A stretch of 12,597 nucleotides of DNA from Eggerthellaceae bacterium (GTDB lineage: Bacteria > Actinomycetota > Coriobacteriia > Coriobacteriales > Eggerthellaceae): assembly GCA_900754955.1 (NCBI GenBank), contig CAAEEV010000117.1, positions 1-12,597 of the forward strand. The letters are read 5' to 3'. Each line of letters opens with the position of its first letter. Position 1 is the first letter of the stretch. Positions 1 to 8,160 of this stretch are shown here, piece by piece. A program made the position numbers and the translations under genes. The notes below the pieces were generated by a model that worked only from the letters and a program-made list of their open reading frames with translations, was not told the origin of the DNA and did not search any database.

Positions 1-1
1 C

Positions 2-3000
2 GACGGCGCGAACGCCTACGTTACGGGCGGCACCTTCATTCCCTACCAGGGCGTTGCCTGGCAGCTGAGCGGCGGCTCGACCGTGCACGTGATGGCGAAC
101 GGCCAGGGCGCCGTGCAGATGGGCGACGTGGACCCGTTCGTGGGCGCCATCCAGACGCAGAACTACAAGAATGTCTCGGCGCCGTATGCGAGCGTCAACG
201 GGTGGGGAAGCCAAGACGGCATCTACGCCGTCGACGGCGCCGTCAGCGCCAGCTCGGTAGAGGATGTCGCCGCGCTGTCTGCGACGCGCCTGTCCGACAG
301 CTTCCAAACCGACAACAGCACGATGAACGCCACGGTGGCGTCTGGCACCTCGACGGTGTTCGGCAAGTACTACGTGAGCGGCGGCGGCAAGAGCCAGCTG
401 TCCGGCATCTCCGGCGGCACGGTGATCGCCTACGGCCCGGCGCGCACCATCCAGAACAACCCGGTGGAGGGCGTGACCATCGACGGCGACGCGCTGCGCG
501 TGGTCGATCTCAACCAGGACGGCGCGGGCACGCTGCGCCTGACCGGCTACACCACGCCAGCCAACGCGTTCGACAACGGCATCGAATGGAGCTCCGACAA
601 CGAGCAAACGGCCTCCGTTTCCGCAGCGGCCGGGCAGGGCGTTGTGACGGTTAAGCAGGCGGGCGGCGCCAACATCACCGCCACGTCCGCGTCCAATCCG
701 AGCGCTTTCGCGACGGTGGAGGTCATTGCCGTGAAGCCGGCGCTCGAAGGCCCCGACGAGCTGGACGAGGACACGGCGGAAGCGGCGTTCAAGGCCGGTG
801 CCGGGTTCTCCAACGCCAGCTACGACGATCGTCTGTCCTTCAAGTACTCGGTGAGCGACAACACCGTGGCGTCCATCGACCCCGACACGGGTGCGCTTGA
901 GAAGCTGGCGGCGGGCTCCGTCACCGTGACGGCCACGCTGTACGTGGACGGCGAGCCCACCGACGTGACGGTGGAGAAGAACGTCGTCTGCAAGACGAAG
1001 CCCGAGGTCTCGGTCGAGGACGTGAACGCGCTGCTCGACGTGAAGGTGGCCGATGCGAACAAGGCGATGGCGTCCGAGCACGGCGCGCAGACCTTCAACG
1101 AGTTGATCGCCAACGCCGAGGGGCAGAGCGATTCGTACACGATCGGTGAGGTCTATTCCGAGGACACGCCGGCCGAGGGCCTGCTGGAGGGCGCGGCGCG
1201 CTTCTTCGGCCTGGCGAAGGCCGACAAGATCTGGAAGGTGGACGTGACCATCCAGGCAGCGCCCTACGTGGCGGCCTTCGATAAAGCGCTGAACCTTGAA
1301 GAGGGCACGCATGCGGTTGAGGGCGACGCGTCCAAGACGGTGACGCTGGTGTGGAGCAACGGCGACCCGTCCGCCAATCCCGCCGTGCTCTCCGGCTGGA
1401 CCCTTGAGGATCCGACGGCCACCCCGGTGACGTTCCAGGGCATCTGCACGGTTGAGCTGCAAGAGATAGCCGTCACGCCCAGTGCGGGCAATACGGCTTA
1501 CGTCTACGACGGCGCGGGCAAGCCCTTCGTGTTCGACAAGGATCCGCAGGTTGAGGGCTTCACGGTGGAGTACCGCCTGGCGAACTCCGACGATGAGAAC
1601 GCCTGGACGACCGAGACGCCCGTGAACGCCGGCTCCTACGACGTGCGCGTGACGCGCGCCGAGGACGATGCCTACGCGGCCTTCTCCCAGACGTTCGAGG
1701 ACGGCGTGGTCATCGCCAAGGCCAAGCTCGCCACGCCCGACGTTGCCTACACCGAGGGTGAGACGCCCGGCAGCATCGCGGTGATCCTGCAGAACGGCGA
1801 CGCCGACACCTATTACTGGAGCGAGAGCGACGACAAGTCCGACCCCATCGAGGCCGAGGGCGCTCGCTTCGAGGTGAGCAAGCCGGGTATCTACTACGCG
1901 TGGGGCGCGGGCGACGAGAACCACGAGGACAGCGACCTCGCGCAGGCCGTCATCGTGCAGGTGACGTTCGACGACAACGATGGCGTTGAGGGCGACGAGG
2001 CGGAAGGCGCCACGTTCACGAAGGGCGCGGCCCAGGTGCTTGTGCCCGAGGACCAGTGCCTCAACAGCTGGGGCGGCCTGCCTACCGTCGCGTGGGAGGG
2101 CCACGAGTTCCTCGGCTGGCAGCTGCCCGACGGAAAGGAGCTGACTGCGCTCACTGCCATCGGCGAGAACGTGACCGCCACGGCGCAGTGGGCTGTCGAG
2201 CCTGGTACCGTGACGCCCGCCGCGCCGACGGGGGCCTATGTGGCGGAGCGGCTTGGCGATGCTGTGAGCGTCACGCTCGACGGTGTGAACGAGATCAACG
2301 GCGATGCGGGCAGCAACGCGCATCCCGACATGACGTTCGCGGCCTCGGGCGAGGGCGTCCAGCCGCTCATCGCCGACAGCTTCACGGTGGGTGAGCCCAC
2401 GCAAGGTGCCGACGGCGCGTGGACCGTCGAGGTGACCATGAACGGCCAGGCGTACCTGGACGCCTACGCGAAGATGGGCGATCCCGCCTACGGCGCGCAC
2501 TACTTCGCCAAGAACGACGAGGACGGCCAGGAGACGTTCACGCTCGTTTACGACGACGCGGCGGGTGCCTGGAAGCTCGCCGAGGGCCAGAACGCGACCT
2601 TCACCTACGAGATCACCTGCCTGACGCTGCGCCCTGCTTCGGTTGAGAAGTACGTGGGCGGCACGAGCGAAGACGGCGGCCACTTCACCGATCAGTACGT
2701 GATCGACGGCCAGGGCAACGCCTACACCATCGCCGAGCTGAACGAGCTGCTCGACGAGGGCACTACGGCAGCGGTGCGCTACTACGACGAGAACGGTGCG
2801 GTGATCGAGGACGACACTAAGCCGGGCAGCTACACCGCGCGCATCGACCTGACCATCGAGGGCCCGCAGACGCGCGCGGCTGGCGGCGGGACCGAGGACT
2901 CGGTGGACGTGACGGTGAACGAGCACCGCTACACATTCGCGCTCGAGCCCTCCGAGCTCACCATTCGCGACGTGTCGGATGCGCAGGCCGCCGAGGCGGG

Positions 3001-5110
3001 CGATCTGAACGTCCCGCTGGTCGATGCGGACGACGCCACTGCCATCGAGGCGGCGCTCGAGACGGAAGGCGGCGTGGCGGCCGCGCTGCCCGACGGCGCC
3101 ACGGTGTACTTCAACGGCAACGAGAGTGTGCCGCTGGCCGACGTCTCCGACGTGACGCTCTTCTCCGACGACCTGCTGCCGGGTCAGCGCGAGCAGGAGC
3201 TCATCGACCACGCCAACGCGCAGCTCGGCGCGGGCACGGTGGGCGAGCACTACGACTTCCAGTACCTCGACCTGGTGGACCAGAGCCAGTCGAACGCCTG
3301 GGTGAGCTCAAGCGCGGGCACGAAGGTGTTCTGGAAGGTGCCCGAGGGGGCCGATCCTGCCACCATCAGGGTCTACCATTTCACCGGCCTGCACCGCGAC
3401 TACAGCGCCACCGACCAGGAGGTGAGCGACCTCATCGCCGCCAGCGCGGTGGAGCCGATGACGCTCGACACGAGCACAGCGAAGCAGGGCTACGTGAGCT
3501 TCGATGTTCCCGCCTCCGGGTTCAGCCCCTACGTGATGACGTGGGGCGAGGCCTCCACGCCGCCGGCGCAGCAGGTTACGGTGACGTTCGACGCCAACGG
3601 CGGTGCGCTCGACGGGGGTCATCCCGGCACCGAGACCGTCACGGCGGGCGGCACGTTGGCGAGCCTGCCCACGGCGAGCCGCACGGGCTACGACTTCGCG
3701 GGCTGGCAGACGGCCGACAGCGCCGAATTCACCACCGGCACCGTGGTGAGCACCGACCTGACGGTGAAGGCGCAGTGGACGCCGAAGCGGTATACGGTGA
3801 CGCTCGATGCCCAGGGCGGCACGGTTGAGGGCGCTGCTACTGCCACGACGAGTGCTACGTACGGCGCTGCGCTTGGCGCGCTGCCCACGCCGGTGCGCGA
3901 CGGTTACACGTTCAAGGGCTGGTTCACGCAGCCGCAGGGCGGCGATCAGGTGACGGAGGCCACCGTGTACCAGACGGCGGGCGCGACTACCTACTACGCG
4001 CAGTGGGAGCTGACCGCCCCCGCCACGGTGGCGCTCACGCTCGATGCGGGCGCGGGCACGTTCGCGGACGGCGCCACCGCAACGGTGGAGCTGCCGACGG
4101 GCGGCACGCTGAGCGCGGGCGACCTGCCCGTGCCGACGCGCGACGGCTTTGCGCTGGCGGGTTGGTACCTCGATGAGCAGCTCACCCAACCGGTGGTGCT
4201 GGAGGAGGACGCCGATCCCGCCGCAGGCGCGACGGCAACCGCGTTCGACGCGGATGCGACCCTCTACGCGAAGTGGCTCGAGGACATCGGCTCTGATGTG
4301 GACATCTCGTTCGCTGGCGTCACCGCCGAGTACACCGGCGACGCTGTACCTGCGGCGCCGACGTTCGGGACGGATTTCCCCGCGTCCGAGCAGGGCGAGG
4401 TGCAGGTGCTCTACCGCTCGGGCGACAAGCCCTGGACGGACGGGGCGCCGGTCGGCGTGGGCTCCTACGACGTGAAGTTCGTCTACGAGGGCTCCGGCGC
4501 CTACGCGCCCTTCGAGAAGGAGTATGTGGCGGGCGTCGTCATCACTCCAGCGGCGCTGACGCAGACGGGTCTCGCCGCCGACCCTGCCGAGGTGCCGGCG
4601 GGCACGAAGCTCGCCGACGTTGCGCTGACGGGCGGTGCGGTGACCATGGCCGACGGCGCGCCGGTGGCCGGCACGTGGAGCTGGGTCGACGTGGCGGGTG
4701 TCGTGAATGCGGCGGGTACCTACCGCGCGGTGTTCACGCCTGCCGACGGCGCGGCCAACTACCAGCCGCTCTACGCCGACGTGCAGGTGAACGTGAAGGC
4801 GGTCGATCCAGGAGTCGATCCAGACAACCCGGGCGGCGGTGACGAGGGTGTCGATCCCGACAACCCCGGCACCGATCCGAGCAACCCCGGCGGCGGTTCG
4901 GATGACGGCAACGGCGATCAGGCTGGCAGCCAGCCCGGCGACGGCAACGGTGACGGCGGCTCCGGCCAGGGTTCGAGCAGCGCTGGCTCTGACGGCACCC
5001 TCGCGCAGACGGGCGACCCGCTGCCGATCGCCATGGCAGGCCTTGGAGCCCTGGTAGTGCTCGCCCTCGCAGCCTGCCTCACAGCCCTCACCCGCCTCCG
5101 TCGCCGCTAG
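2..5110 (+). CDS. Large modular cell-wall-anchored surface protein, 5' end outside the window
   Basis: The frame is open from base 2, so the GTG at 83 is probably internal and the true start lies upstream; about 1,702 residues are visible. Modules by nucleotide position: a Gly/Ser-rich stretch of probable beta-helix type (2-490); two bacterial Ig-like (Big_2-like) segments (about 491-1000); an MBG-like module with a GSYDVRV motif (about 1471-1735); an InlB-B/Flg_new-like repeat (about 1957-2190); an unassigned beta-rich region (2200-3560); three more InlB-B-like repeats (about 3571-4285); two MBG-like modules (about 4286-4800); a Pro/Asn/Asp/Gly linker (4801-4990); and an LAQTG sorting signal with a membrane helix and an RLRRR end. 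Such proteins are exported and attached covalently by sortase, and usually act in adhesion or surface display. No catalytic domain was seen, so the ligand is unknown. Coding identity is secure; adhesion is inference. Confidence 0.93.
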   Translation, partial: DGANAYVTGGTFIPYQGVAWQLSGGSTVHVMANGQGAVQMGDVDPFVGAIQTQNYKNVSAPYASVNGWGSQDGIYAVDGAVSASSVEDVAALSATRLSDSFQTDNSTMNATVASGTSTVFGKYYVSGGGKSQLSGISGGTVIAYGPARTIQNNPVEGVTIDGDALRVVDLNQDGAGTLRLTGYTTPANAFDNGIEWSSDNEQTASVSAAAGQGVVTVKQAGGANITATSASNPSAFATVEVIAVKPALEGPDELDEDTAEAAFKAGAGFSNASYDDRLSFKYSVSDNTVASIDPDTGALEKLAAGSVTVTATLYVDGEPTDVTVEKNVVCKTKPEVSVEDVNALLDVKVADANKAMASEHGAQTFNELIANAEGQSDSYTIGEVYSEDTPAEGLLEGAARFFGLAKADKIWKVDVTIQAAPYVAAFDKALNLEEGTHAVEGDASKTVTLVWSNGDPSANPAVLSGWTLEDPTATPVTFQGICTVELQEIAVTPSAGNTAYVYDGAGKPFVFDKDPQVEGFTVEYRLANSDDENAWTTETPVNAGSYDVRVTRAEDDAYAAFSQTFEDGVVIAKAKLATPDVAYTEGETPGSIAVILQNGDADTYYWSESDDKSDPIEAEGARFEVSKPGIYYAWGAGDENHEDSDLAQAVIVQVTFDDNDGVEGDEAEGATFTKGAAQVLVPEDQCLNSWGGLPTVAWEGHEFLGWQLPDGKELTALTAIGENVTATAQWAVEPGTVTPAAPTGAYVAERLGDAVSVTLDGVNEINGDAGSNAHPDMTFAASGEGVQPLIADSFTVGEPTQGADGAWTVEVTMNGQAYLDAYAKMGDPAYGAHYFAKNDEDGQETFTLVYDDAAGAWKLAEGQNATFTYEITCLTLRPASVEKYVGGTSEDGGHFTDQYVIDGQGNAYTIAELNELLDEGTTAAVRYYDENGAVIEDDTKPGSYTARIDLTIEGPQTRAAGGGTEDSVDVTVNEHRYTFALEPSELTIRDVSDAQAAEAGDLNVPLVDADDATAIEAALETEGGVAAALPDGATVYFNGNESVPLADVSDVTLFSDDLLPGQREQELIDHANAQLGAGTVGEHYDFQYLDLVDQSQSNAWVSSSAGTKVFWKVPEGADPATIRVYHFTGLHRDYSATDQEVSDLIAASAVEPMTLDTSTAKQGYVSFDVPASGFSPYVMTWGEASTPPAQQVTVTFDANGGALDGGHPGTETVTAGGTLASLPTASRTGYDFAGWQTADSAEFTTGTVVSTDLTVKAQWTPKRYTVTLDAQGGTVEGAATATTSATYGAALGALPTPVRDGYTFKGWFTQPQGGDQVTEATVYQTAGATTYYAQWELTAPATVALTLDAGAGTFADGATATVELPTGGTLSAGDLPVPTRDGFALAGWYLDEQLTQPVVLEEDADPAAGATATAFDADATLYAKWLEDIGSDVDISFAGVTAEYTGDAVPAAPTFGTDFPASEQGEVQVLYRSGDKPWTDGAPVGVGSYDVKFVYEGSGAYAPFEKEYVAGVVITPAALTQTGLAADPAEVPAGTKLADVALTGGAVTMADGAPVAGTWSWVDVAGVVNAAGTYRAVFTPADGAANYQPLYADVQVNVKAVDPGVDPDNPGGGDEGVDPDNPGTDPSNPGGGSDDGNGDQAGSQPGDGNGDGGSGQGSSSAGSDGTLAQTGDPLPIAMAGLGALVVLALAACLTALTRLRRR
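3571..4285 (+). repeat. Three tandem InlB-B/Flg_new-like protein repeats
   Basis: Each repeat of about 70-90 residues starts with a strand of the type [16 protein letters not shown] or LTLDAGAG, continues with an LP.P.R.G(Y/F) turn, then GW (AGWQ, KGWF, AGWY), and closes with AQW or AKW. Approximate units are 3571-3783, 3784-4014 and 4015-4285. This is the hallmark of the Listeria-Bacteroides (InlB B) repeat, a small beta-grasp fold used as a spacer or binding module in surface proteins. A fourth, degenerate copy lies apart at about 1957-2190 ([15 protein letters not shown]). The copies have diverged at DNA level, so recent slippage is not indicated. Confidence 0.85.
4801..4990 (+). repeat. 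Low-complexity wall-spanning linker (DPDNPG-type repeats)
   Basis: The segment encodes repeated [16 protein letters not shown] and similar units, then an acidic Gly/Asn/Asp/Ser stretch. At DNA level there are recurring short blocks such as gatccngacaacccsgg and gacggcaacgg. Linkers of this kind carry the folded part of a sorted protein through the peptidoglycan. Repeats make copy-number change by slippage possible, but a single sequence cannot show variation. Confidence 0.8.
5000..5107 (+). other. Sortase sorting signal of LAXTG type (LAQTG, membrane helix, Arg tail)
   Basis: Bases 5000-5014 encode LAQTG, followed by Asp-Pro, about 22 hydrophobic residues rich in Ala, Leu and Val, and a final RLRRR before the TAG at 5108. 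This is the standard three-part layout of a cell-wall sorting signal, with Ala in place of the Pro of LPXTG. LAXTG is known as the preferred pentapeptide of class E sortases of high-GC Gram-positive bacteria. No sortase gene is in the window. Confidence 0.85.
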
Positions 5111-5139
5111 CAACCAAAGGCGAAGCACTCCACTCTCAA

Positions 5140-5186
5140 GAGGCGAAGCCGACATCATGCGCACCAGAAATGTCGGCCTTCGCCTC
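5140..5186 (+). terminator. Hairpin after the surface protein gene
   Basis: The left arm GAGGCGAAGCCGACAT (5140-5155) pairs with ATGTCGGCCTTCGCCTC (5170-5186) over 16 bp with one bulged base in the right arm and a 14-nt loop. It starts 29 nt after the stop codon of the surface protein, the expected place for a terminator or a 3'-end stabiliser. There is no T-run after it, so it is not a classical intrinsic terminator. Confidence 0.6.
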
Positions 5187-5205
5187 CCGGCAACCCCGCC
5201 TCGCT

Positions 5206-5357
5206 GGCGAAGGCCAAGCCCCCCAACTCGCATGGTTCTCGCTTTGCCTTAGGAGGAAGTGGGGCATCGCCCTCTTCGCCTTCCAGTGGACTCATCGCAT
5301 CGGCGAAGAGAAAAGCGTCCCACCCCGTATGGTTCTCGCTTCACCCGAGGAGGGGCC
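5206..5357 (+). repeat. Imperfect direct repeat, two units about 97 nt apart
   Basis: Both units begin with GGCGAAG (5206 and 5302), share the exact 13-mer ATGGTTCTCGCTT (5232-5244 and 5329-5341), and continue into a purine-rich AGGAGG-like block (5251-5256 and about 5346-5354). The parts between are similar in composition but not identical. The likely origin is an old local duplication; the function is unknown. Confidence 0.55.
5272..5310. repeat. 9-bp inverted repeat between the two direct-repeat units
   Basis: CTCTTCGCC (5272-5280) and GGCGAAGAG (5302-5310) are perfect complements separated by 21 nt. The right arm is followed by AAAAG. It could form a weak hairpin in RNA or be a by-product of the many GGCGAAG copies in this region. 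There is no T-run, so termination is not supported. Confidence 0.4.
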
Positions 5358-5603
5358 GACCGCCGACCGCAGCCTCGCCGCACCCCCCCCCCTTCCACAT
5401 CGGACACTTTTGCCGCCAGTGTTCTGGTTTCGCCTTCCTCGCCGCGCGATCATGCTTACCAAAGGAAGGGGGCGGTGCCCGGGCGCGGAAGTGCTCGGCG
5501 CCGAAAGGCTGTACGCGTCCGCTGGGCGCGCGGCCTGCGTCGCGGTGCGCCCGTCGTGCCGGCGCTGCCCCTCCTCGTCAGTCAGTTCGAGAAAGGCGGC
5601 ACC

Positions 5604-7412
5604 ATGGGTCCCGAATTCCCCAAGCGCGATGAGATCGTCATCGAGAAGACCCTCAACGGCGAGACGTACGAACAGATCTACATGCAAATGCTCAAGCCGG
5701 TCCCGATGGAGGAATACCAGCAGATGAGCGAAGAGGAGAAGGCTCTCGCGAAGCCCTATCCCTTCGATCCACACACCTACGAGGCGGCTCCTGGCATCAT
5801 CTGCGAGCAGGATGTTGCCGTGGAGATGCGCGACGGCGCTAAGCTGTACTGCGACATTTTCCGTCCCGCTTCGAGTGGGCCTGACGAGCAGGTGCCCGCT
5901 ATCCTCGCGTGGTCGAACTACGGCAAGCGCCCGAACGAGTATCGCACGGGCAAGGACATCGCCTACACGCCAGGCGTGCCCGAGGGCGCCATCTCCCCGA
6001 TGGCGAAGTTCGAGGCGGCCGATCCCTCATACTGGTGCAACAACGGCTATGCGGTGATCAACATCGACATCCGCGGCGTGGGCTACTCCGACGGCTATCA
6101 GGACCAGTTCGGCATCCAGGATGGCGAGGACGGCTACGACTTCATCGAGTGGACGGCCCAACAGCCCTGGTGCAACGGCAAGGTGACCATGGCGGGTTCG
6201 TCTGCGCTCGCTATCAGCCAGTGGCACATCGCCGCTCAGCAGCCGCCCCATCTGGCGTGCATCGCGCCGTGGGAGGGCATGAGCGACATGTACCGCGAGT
6301 CGCTCTACGAGGGCGGCATCCCCGCGCTCGCGTTCACGCGCTTCGCCACCATCGGCGCAGCGGGCAAGAACGGCATCGACGACCAGGCCGCCATGGCCGA
6401 GCGCTATCCGCTCATGAACGTGTACTGGCGCAACAAGATTCCTGACTTCTCGAAGATCACCGTGCCGATGTACGTGTGCGCTGGCTGGAACCACTTCCAC
6501 CTGCGCGGCTCGGTGATGGGCTGGCGCCTTGCGGGCTCGAAGGAGAAGTGGCTGCGCGCCCATCGCGAGTTCGAGTGGCCGGATTTCTACACACCCGAGA
6601 ACATGGATGAGCTCAAGCGCTTCTTCGACCGCTACTGCAAAGACATCCACAACGGCTGGGAGCTTACGCCGCGCGTGCGCGTCGATGTGCAGGACGCCTA
6701 CGACGAGCTGCATGAGACGGCGCGTCCCGAGAACGAGTTCCCGCTGGCGCGCACCGAGTACCGCAAGCTCCATCTCGATGCGGCGACCATGACCGCTGCC
6801 GATGATCCCGTTGCCGGTGAGGCGAGCGTCGCCTACGATGCGAACGAAGGCCAGGCGGAGTTCGACTACACCTTCACCGAGGACACCGAGATCACCGGCT
6901 ACATGAAGCTGCATGCGTGGGTCGAGGCGCAGGGCCACGACGACATGGACCTGTTCATCACCATCAAGAAGATCAGCGCCGACGGCGTGGAGCTGCCCGT
7001 GTGCGTGTTCGGCGATTCGTCGCCGCATCCGGGCGCGTGGGGCAAGATGCGCGTGAGCCATCGCGAGCTTGATCCCGAGCAGTCGACCGATTTCCAACCC
7101 ATTCAGGCGCACGAGCGCGAGCTCAAGTTGACGCCCGGCGAGATCGTGCCGATCGATGTCGAGATCAACCCCACGAGCCGCTTCTGGCATGCGGGCGAGA
7201 AGCTGCGCGTGCAGATTGCAGGTCGCTACATCCGCGAGCCGTACTGGATCGAGCCGCTCACGTGGGAGACCGACAACGCGGGTCTGCACGTGGTGCACAC
7301 GGGCGGCACGCACGACTCGTACCTGCGGATCCCGATGATCGGTCCCAAGCACGATCGCACGAAGCCGTTTGAGATCGACGTGGAGAAGCACCCGACACAC
7401 CCGATTTTCTAA
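5604..7412 (+). CDS. CocE/NonD-type alpha/beta hydrolase (S15-like)
   Basis: The 602-residue protein has no signal peptide and is probably cytoplasmic. The ATG at 5604 was chosen because GAAAGGCGG (5591-5599) precedes it; the frame is open further upstream but has no domain there. After a helical N-terminal part, the hydrolase fold starts with a VEMRDG motif (Met75-Gly78). Tyr106 in NYGKR is the likely oxyanion-hole residue. Gly198-Ser199-Ser200 (MAGSSALA) gives Ser200 as the probable nucleophile. His320 lies in KWLRAH, followed by the EWPDFYTPEN and FFDRY region. From about residue 384 a jelly-roll domain resembles the PepX C-terminal domain. The family cleaves esters or amides such as cocaine, glutaryl-7-ACA or Xaa-Pro peptides; the substrate here is unknown. 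Where many relatives carry Asp after GW, this one reads GWNHFH (294-299), so the acid residue is unclear. It is probably the first gene of a hydrolase, membrane protein and TetR group. Confidence 0.93.
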   Translation: MGPEFPKRDEIVIEKTLNGETYEQIYMQMLKPVPMEEYQQMSEEEKALAKPYPFDPHTYEAAPGIICEQDVAVEMRDGAKLYCDIFRPASSGPDEQVPAILAWSNYGKRPNEYRTGKDIAYTPGVPEGAISPMAKFEAADPSYWCNNGYAVINIDIRGVGYSDGYQDQFGIQDGEDGYDFIEWTAQQPWCNGKVTMAGSSALAISQWHIAAQQPPHLACIAPWEGMSDMYRESLYEGGIPALAFTRFATIGAAGKNGIDDQAAMAERYPLMNVYWRNKIPDFSKITVPMYVCAGWNHFHLRGSVMGWRLAGSKEKWLRAHREFEWPDFYTPENMDELKRFFDRYCKDIHNGWELTPRVRVDVQDAYDELHETARPENEFPLARTEYRKLHLDAATMTAADDPVAGEASVAYDANEGQAEFDYTFTEDTEITGYMKLHAWVEAQGHDDMDLFITIKKISADGVELPVCVFGDSSPHPGAWGKMRVSHRELDPEQSTDFQPIQAHERELKLTPGEIVPIDVEINPTSRFWHAGEKLRVQIAGRYIREPYWIEPLTWETDNAGLHVVHTGGTHDSYLRIPMIGPKHDRTKPFEIDVEKHPTHPIF

Positions 7413-7474
7413 CGCTTCCAGCAAGGGAGTCGGCAGAGTGAAGCGCCGCATCTCGCAGGCGCTCAACAGAAAAC

Positions 7475-7515
7475 AGCCCGCCGCCGCTTGTGGTGAGAAA
7501 GCGCGGCGGCGGGCT
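7475..7515. terminator. Perfect 13-bp GC hairpin between the hydrolase and the membrane protein gene
   Basis: AGCCCGCCGCCGC (7475-7487) pairs exactly with GCGGCGGCGGGCT (7503-7515) around a 15-nt loop. It lies 62 nt after the hydrolase stop and 23 nt before the ribosome site of the next gene. There is no T-run on the plus strand, but an AAAA stretch precedes it, so a U-rich tail exists only on minus-strand RNA. It may be a partial terminator or processing barrier that lowers expression of the downstream genes, or a stabiliser of the hydrolase mRNA end. Confidence 0.55.
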
Positions 7516-7550
7516 CGGTACCCGTGCAAACAACGTCGAAGGAGACGCAG

Positions 7551-8093
7551 ATGAAAGCACGTGCATTTGCATTTAACCTGATCATCAACATTATTGTCAA
7601 CGCCATCATATCGTTCGTCATCTCGGGCATCGATTGCATCAACAACGCCAATGCCATCGCCGATCCCGCAATGAAGGCGGCGGTGTTCCAGCCTGCCGCG
7701 TTCATCGCGCCGACGATTTGCGGCACCATTGTAGGCACCGTGTTCTGCATGATCGTGCCTTTGAACGACGTGGCCACGAAGTTCGCCGTCTCCAACGGCG
7801 CGAAGCCGGGCGATCCGATGCACAACTTCTACAAGTTCATCGTGTTCGTGCTCGTTATGGTGTTCGTGGAGTCGTTCTGCTGCCACATGATCCTGTACTA
7901 CTTGGGCCTCAATCCGATGTATCCCGCCGGCACCATCGCCACGCCGGTTGATTGGCTCGTGCCCATCCCGACGTACTACCTGCCCGCTTACATCTTTGCC
8001 ATCACGTTCTTCCCGGTGGGTTTTGCGATCGCTGCGAAAATTTCGGGCTTCGACCCGCGTAAAATGGAGGAGCAGGGAGCTTCCGAGCGGTAA
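7551..8093 (+). CDS. Small integral membrane protein with four predicted helices, unknown function
   Basis: The protein has 180 residues. The ATG at 7551 follows AAGGAG (7539-7544) at 6 nt; a GTG at 7524 in the same frame has no ribosome site. Hydrophobic segments lie at about residues 7-28, 49-71, 93-119 and 142-163, with a short basic start and a charged C-terminal tail (DPRKMEEQ). A Cys-Cys pair sits in the third helix (110-111), with further Cys at 29, 57 and 66. The two halves look like two helical hairpins, each with a Pro-containing start of the second helix, which recalls small two-helix DUF2798-like proteins in tandem; this is a weak impression. I do not recognise the family with confidence. 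It lies between a hydrolase and a TetR gene, so a transport or membrane role linked to the hydrolase substrate is possible. Confidence 0.85.
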   Translation: MKARAFAFNLIINIIVNAIISFVISGIDCINNANAIADPAMKAAVFQPAAFIAPTICGTIVGTVFCMIVPLNDVATKFAVSNGAKPGDPMHNFYKFIVFVLVMVFVESFCCHMILYYLGLNPMYPAGTIATPVDWLVPIPTYYLPAYIFAITFFPVGFAIAAKISGFDPRKMEEQGASER

Positions 8094-8103
8094 AGACGAC
8101 GGC

Positions 8104-8123
8104 GCGCGGCTCTCGGGCCGCGC
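8104..8123 (+). other. Small hairpin between the membrane protein and TetR genes
   Basis: GCGCGGC (8104-8110) pairs with GCCGCGC (8117-8123) around TCTCGG. It lies in the 67-nt gap before the TetR start. There is no T-run. In such GC-rich DNA a 7-bp stem can arise by chance, so only a weak effect on read-through or translation is proposed. Confidence 0.3.
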
Positions 8124-8160
8124 TGCTCGAGGGTTGGCAAGACGAAACGGGGAATGAGCT

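Larger units (their letters stand above)
5187..5603. other. Long non-coding stretch upstream of the hydrolase gene
   Basis: After the hairpin, about 417 nt hold no convincing gene. The readable frames here give Arg/Pro-rich, domain-free peptides. Contents: an imperfect direct repeat (5206-5357), a 9-bp inverted repeat (5272-5280 with 5302-5310), a run of ten C at 5383-5392, and several copies of GGCGAAG or its complement CTTCGCC. The hydrolase ribosome site is at the end. I see no clear -35/-10 pair for the hydrolase, so its promoter is not located. Confidence 0.6.

Noticed and set aside
83..85. GTG at 83 as true start of the surface protein
   Set aside because: The frame is open and similar in style from base 2, there is no ribosome site before 83 and no signal peptide after it.
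3308..5233. 641-codon minus-strand reading frame opposite the surface protein
   Set aside because: It is Arg/Ala/His-rich with no domain pattern and lies opposite a gene with clear modules and a sorting signal. Long antisense frames are common in GC-rich DNA.
5259..5603. N-terminal extension of the hydrolase from a GTG at 5259
   Set aside because: AGGAGG lies only 2 nt before the GTG, the added 115 residues are Arg/Pro-rich without a domain, and a good ribosome site precedes the ATG at 5604.
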